A stretch of DNA of 24,462 nucleotides from a virus. Shown here piece by piece: positions 20,724-24,462 of the stretch. The DNA is taken from positions 1 through 24,462 of IMG/VR virus record IMGVR_UViG_3300042937_000098. The stretch is one strand, 5' to 3'. Below the pieces are notes generated by a model. That model was not told where the DNA came from. It saw only the letters and a list, made by a program, of their open reading frames with translations, and made no database searches. Within the stretch, counting starts at the first letter, position 1, and every line of letters begins with the position of its first letter. The position numbers and the translations under genes were made by a program.

Positions 20724-23700
20724 ATGGGTATCTTTGATGAAGTCTTTGGATCAAAAGAGCTTGAAGTTGTCAAGAGTGTCTTTCCATCTGAAGAAGAAGT
20801 AAATGAAGAAGTAACTAAGACAGAGAAGTATAAGCTTTCTCTTGCAGAGAGATATGCCAATCATCTTAATATCTCTGTCACTGAAGCTAAAGTAGCTATT
20901 GAAGAAGGTAGATCACAGGAGCTTCTATCTGAGAAGACAGATATTAATTATACTCCTGTTCTTAATAATGCTTATGCTACTGGACAGACGCCGGAAGAAT
21001 TTAAGAAAACCCTTGATACATATCGTATTAATACTGAAATGCTTCTTAAGGCTGGTGATTCAAAGGATGTCCTTGAAGGCATTCTTATAGATAAGTTTGA
21101 TCCAAAGGTAGATAATCGAGGTATTACCCAAGCAATTTTGACAGAAGAATTTCTAAAGGTTGCTCCAGATGAAGGTTTCATTGGCACTGCTGGATCTTTT
21201 TTTGGTATGCTTTTTACAGAAAGCACAGTTGGTGTAGCAGAAAATTTCCTTGGTGTTGCAGGGGAAAGTGTTGGAGATTGGAAAGGAAAGTCTCAATTTG
21301 GTAGAGAGGCTCTTCAAGCCATGCTTACTGAAACAGACCTCGATAAAAAAAGACTGATTGCAAAGGATCTTGCTAGACAAGCTAAAGAACGTGGTATCTT
21401 TGGTGATAATAGTTTTAATTACTGGTCTGTCTTTGAAACTATTAAGTCTGGTGGTACTGGAGAAGCTGAAGAAATTTGGCTTGCTTTGGATGTTGCAGGG
21501 TTAATCCCATTTGGTAAGGCTTTTGGTCTTACTGGAAAAGGTCTTAAAACTACAGGAACAGCAGCAAAGCTTTCTGTGGCAACGGATGCTCTTGAGATGG
21601 GAGAGGCTACTGGTGGTAAAGTAGCTGCTAACAACATACTTGATACAGCTTTGTCTAATTCTGAAACATCAATTAATACAGCGAAACATGCCGCTCCTTC
21701 TTCTTCTTCCGTAGGTAGCAATGGTATGGGGCCTACTATTAAGCCAACCCTTTCAAATGAAGTTTCAAACGATTATTACGACTATCTTCGTAATGCTTAT
21801 AAGGGTATCTATTCAGAGGAAGTTCTTCAGGCTGCTAAGTCTAGAAAGAAAGTTGAACTAGAAAAGACTACAAGATACCATGTCCTTGACATTGCCGAGA
21901 AGGATATCGGATTTGATAATTACACTGTTGAGATTACAATGGGTAAGGACAATGGACTTCCCTTCGTAGACAAGATCAACGCTGAGAAGTTTGCTAAGAC
22001 TCTTGGTGGTAGAGTGGAACCGTACGGTGTTAACTCATCGGGTACAGCCCCGGAAGGTTTCGTAGTTAAGTTTGATAGAAACTTGAATATGAAAGGCTTG
22101 TCAAGTGCTACTGAGCTAGGTAAGCTTCGTGCAAATATGTTTGATATTCTTCTTTCTCCTGAGATTACCTCTAGTAAGGACTTAAATACTGTCCTAAAAA
22201 GAGGTCTTGATAAGATTGGTGCTGTCGAAGTAGAGATTTTTAAGACTCATGCTCGTATCTTTAAGAAGATTAGCAAAGAAGATATCAATGGTATTGATCT
22301 TGTTATTAGTAAACTGAAGACAGAAAATCCTCTTAATGGTGACTGGTATGATATCAGCACTTTTAAAGATGTCTTTTATAATCAGACTGGTAGAACTGCT
22401 ACTCAAGAAGTAATCGATGGATATACCTCTGCCTATAAACTTGCTAATACTCGTCAGCTAATAGAAGCTGATAAAATTCTAAAGAGAACAACAGGCGAAA
22501 CAATAGACCAGTTTATGGGTTCTTCCGATGGTCAGACTTTTTATCGTATGAAGAAGCTTCCTTCTGGAAGGCTTCCAAGTGGTAAAGAGTATGGTCAGGA
22601 ACAAATCCTAGATTTTAATACTGGTAAAATGATGAGCCTTAAGGACTTTAATAAGGGTCGTAAGGAGCGTACACTTTATCAGATTGTTGATGTTGATAAC
22701 GGTCCAAAGATAGGGGGTAAGTCTGCTCTCTATGCAACTGGTGATTTAAAAATTTCTCGTCCTCTTCTTTCATCAGATGTCGTACCAAAGATTGCTGGAG
22801 GGTATAGGTCAACAGACAACATTCATGGTATGCTTACCTCTCAAAGAAAATCAGTAGACCTTTCTGATAATCCTATTAATCTTACTCCAGTTATCTTTGG
22901 GGTAGCTAGGACAGCAAAAGAACTTGTCCGTATGGGTACTGAGACTAATATTCTTTTGAAGGGACTTCGTGATTATGAAGCGGGGTCTATCTCAAAAGAA
23001 CTCATGGATAATTTGGTTAGGGCTAATAATGGTTTTAATCCTAGCATTGAGGATACTGATGGGCTAAAAGTTTTCTTTGATAAACATGGTGTCAATACAG
23101 CAGAAGACATTCAGATTGTAACGAAGGATATGAACCTTCCTGATGTTGGTGTTGAATACTTTGAAAACTATCGCCTTGGTAAATTTACAACATACGAAGA
23201 CCTTTACTCTAAGGGTGCAATAGATAATGCTATTATGTATGGGTATGGTGGTGGAAAGTTTAAGACTGTTGATCCTGTCCGTGCTATTGAAAGAGACTTT
23301 GCTAAGGGTGTAAACTACGTAGCTGAAAGAGAGTACTCGATGAAGTCAGTCGAGGGCTGGCTTGGTGCTGGGGTTAAGAATAACCTTATATTAAACTATA
23401 ACGATATTCAGAATAAACCTTTCTATCAGCAGTTGAAAGAAGCTCAGCTTGTTAACTCTAAGGCTGGTGATAAACTTAAGACAGAGAGAAGAGTTATCCT
23501 GAATAGATTGAGTGAGAGCAACGAGTTTGCTCAGGCTTGGGACAGAAGGATGGCTGGGTTAGGCGAATGGATCTTTGACACTAGCTATAAAGTTGGTGGC
23601 AAGGGTATCGATGTCATTGATAGAATGACTGTAAGACCTGATGTATTCCTTCGTAGTCTTGCTTTTGACATGAAGATGGGGACATTTAATCCTGATCAGT

Positions 23701-24462
23701 TTGTTGTTCAGGCATCTTCTGCTATGAACATTATAGCTATTTCTCCAATGAATGGACTTAAGTCTGCTGCTTCGTATCTTCCCTTAAGAGCGGCTATGCT
23801 TAGACCAGATCCAGAAACTATTAAAGAGATCTATAAAAGATCTGGTTCTTTTATTGGAATGACTGAAGGAGAGTTTATCGAGTCTATCTCATATCTTAGA
23901 AAGTCTGGTAGATTTGAAGTCAATCAAAATATTACAGAACTAAACAACACCGCTAATATTACAAAGGGTGCTATTAATAAGTTCAGAGAAAAAGGGCGCG
24001 TCTTCTTTAACGAGGGTGAACGTGTTCAGAGATTAATGGCAAGTAATGTAGCCTATCGTGAGTTTAGGAAGGCGTATCCTGTCCTTGATGTTACGACTGA
24101 TGTTGGCTTCAGGATCATGGATGACTTCATTACGAACCGTGCTGATGCTCTTACAATGAATATGACGAGAGCTTCTTCGGCTTGGTGGCAGCAAGGCTTT
24201 ATGTCCCTTCCTACTCAATGGCTTTCCTATCAGGCAAAGCTTATGGAGAATATTTTCTTTGGTGCAAACTTAACTGACGCTGAAAGAATTAGGCTTGGTT
24301 TGTCACAACTTGTTATGTTTGGTGGTGCTGGTATACCTCTTGGTGGCTGGGCAGTTAACTCCTTTGTTGATGAAACTTCAGAAGGTATAGATAAAGACGC
24401 TTATACATTCTTTAGGTACGGTCTTCTTGATCTGACTCTATCTAAAATTATTGGTGATTATA
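20724..24462 (+). CDS. Giant internal virion / DNA ejection protein, partial (over 1,246 aa)
   Basis: The frame opens with ATG at 20724 (an in-frame TGA precedes it) and reads MGIFDEVFGSKELEVVKSVF. It is open at every stretch checked to the end of the window, where it reads LLDLTLSKIIGDY. No lytic transglycosylase motif is seen in the visible part. There is a hydrophobic or amphipathic segment DVAGLIPFGKAFGLTGKG near residue 260. Near the right edge, the stretch LPTQWLSYQAKLMENIFFGA followed by FGGAGIPLGGWAVN is typical of giant ejection proteins (T7 gp16 class) in podoviruses. It would help form the channel across the cell envelope. The ribosome site is weak, so coupling to the preceding gene is likely. 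Confidence 0.85.
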   Translation, partial: MGIFDEVFGSKELEVVKSVFPSEEEVNEEVTKTEKYKLSLAERYANHLNISVTEAKVAIEEGRSQELLSEKTDINYTPVLNNAYATGQTPEEFKKTLDTYRINTEMLLKAGDSKDVLEGILIDKFDPKVDNRGITQAILTEEFLKVAPDEGFIGTAGSFFGMLFTESTVGVAENFLGVAGESVGDWKGKSQFGREALQAMLTETDLDKKRLIAKDLARQAKERGIFGDNSFNYWSVFETIKSGGTGEAEEIWLALDVAGLIPFGKAFGLTGKGLKTTGTAAKLSVATDALEMGEATGGKVAANNILDTALSNSETSINTAKHAAPSSSSVGSNGMGPTIKPTLSNEVSNDYYDYLRNAYKGIYSEEVLQAAKSRKKVELEKTTRYHVLDIAEKDIGFDNYTVEITMGKDNGLPFVDKINAEKFAKTLGGRVEPYGVNSSGTAPEGFVVKFDRNLNMKGLSSATELGKLRANMFDILLSPEITSSKDLNTVLKRGLDKIGAVEVEIFKTHARIFKKISKEDINGIDLVISKLKTENPLNGDWYDISTFKDVFYNQTGRTATQEVIDGYTSAYKLANTRQLIEADKILKRTTGETIDQFMGSSDGQTFYRMKKLPSGRLPSGKEYGQEQILDFNTGKMMSLKDFNKGRKERTLYQIVDVDNGPKIGGKSALYATGDLKISRPLLSSDVVPKIAGGYRSTDNIHGMLTSQRKSVDLSDNPINLTPVIFGVARTAKELVRMGTETNILLKGLRDYEAGSISKELMDNLVRANNGFNPSIEDTDGLKVFFDKHGVNTAEDIQIVTKDMNLPDVGVEYFENYRLGKFTTYEDLYSKGAIDNAIMYGYGGGKFKTVDPVRAIERDFAKGVNYVAEREYSMKSVEGWLGAGVKNNLILNYNDIQNKPFYQQLKEAQLVNSKAGDKLKTERRVILNRLSESNEFAQAWDRRMAGLGEWIFDTSYKVGGKGIDVIDRMTVRPDVFLRSLAFDMKMGTFNPDQFVVQASSAMNIIAISPMNGLKSAASYLPLRAAMLRPDPETIKEIYKRSGSFIGMTEGEFIESISYLRKSGRFEVNQNITELNNTANITKGAINKFREKGRVFFNEGERVQRLMASNVAYREFRKAYPVLDVTTDVGFRIMDDFITNRADALTMNMTRASSAWWQQGFMSLPTQWLSYQAKLMENIFFGANLTDAERIRLGLSQLVMFGGAGIPLGGWAVNSFVDETSEGIDKDAYTFFRYGLLDLTLSKIIGDY

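Noticed and set aside
1-24462. Prophage integration genes or attachment sites
   Set aside because: No integrase, excisionase or CI-like repressor is recognisable in the window. The palindromes upstream of the leftward units are not enough to claim lysogeny.

Overview
This 24.5 kb window is almost certainly part of a tailed-phage genome with T7-like (podovirus) virion genes. The rightward block encodes tail fibres, a lysis cassette, small and large terminase, portal, scaffold, major capsid, decoration protein, head/tail fibre, tail tubular A and B homologues, a small internal virion protein and a very large internal virion protein that runs off the right edge. No RNA polymerase, DNA polymerase, integrase, rRNA or convincing tRNA is visible. 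Both good promoters in front of rightward genes are of the host sigma70 type (TTGACT-18-TATAAT and TTGACA-16-TATAAT). The host cannot be read directly. The fibre modules resemble those common in phages of alphaproteobacteria (rhizobia, roseobacters, sphingomonads), so an alphaproteobacterial host is a reasonable but unproven guess.

Layout. (1) Positions 1-1596, leftward: six small genes including one partial gene and a 28-residue membrane peptide, in two transcription units separated by a clear rho-independent terminator (1038-1065). (2) Positions 1597-2551: a 955-bp non-coding divide holding a nested inverted repeat with a palindrome, a dense cluster of TAGGA/TCCTA motifs partly on a 27-bp period, a short AT-rich stretch, a sigma70 promoter and a ~200-nt leader. 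It looks like a control and/or replication-origin region. (3) Positions 2552-7599: seven tail-fibre or fibre-associated genes. A GC-rich mosaic block (3025-5648) is sharply bounded by AT-richer phage DNA. (4) Positions 7602-9009: a cysteine-motif protein and a lysis cassette (coiled-coil membrane protein, M15-type endolysin, holin-like protein, second small membrane protein). (5) Positions 9011-15256: packaging and head genes in canonical order, ended by a hairpin. (6) Positions 15289-15779: an AT-rich free-standing HNH endonuclease gene with its own promoter, probably a homing element. (7) Positions 15781-24462: head/tail fibre, adaptor, nozzle, a GNAT acetyltransferase and internal virion proteins.

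The rightward genes are tightly packed. Five of the rightward junctions and one leftward junction are TAATG stop-start overlaps, suggesting translational coupling. The least explained DNA is the control region: a near-identical palindrome (TCCCACRTGGGAAAA) lies upstream of both leftward units, the first leftward gene has a leader able to form two mutually exclusive hairpins, and the motif array switches orientation around a central palindrome. All functional names rest on recognising protein motifs and gene order by eye; no database search was possible.
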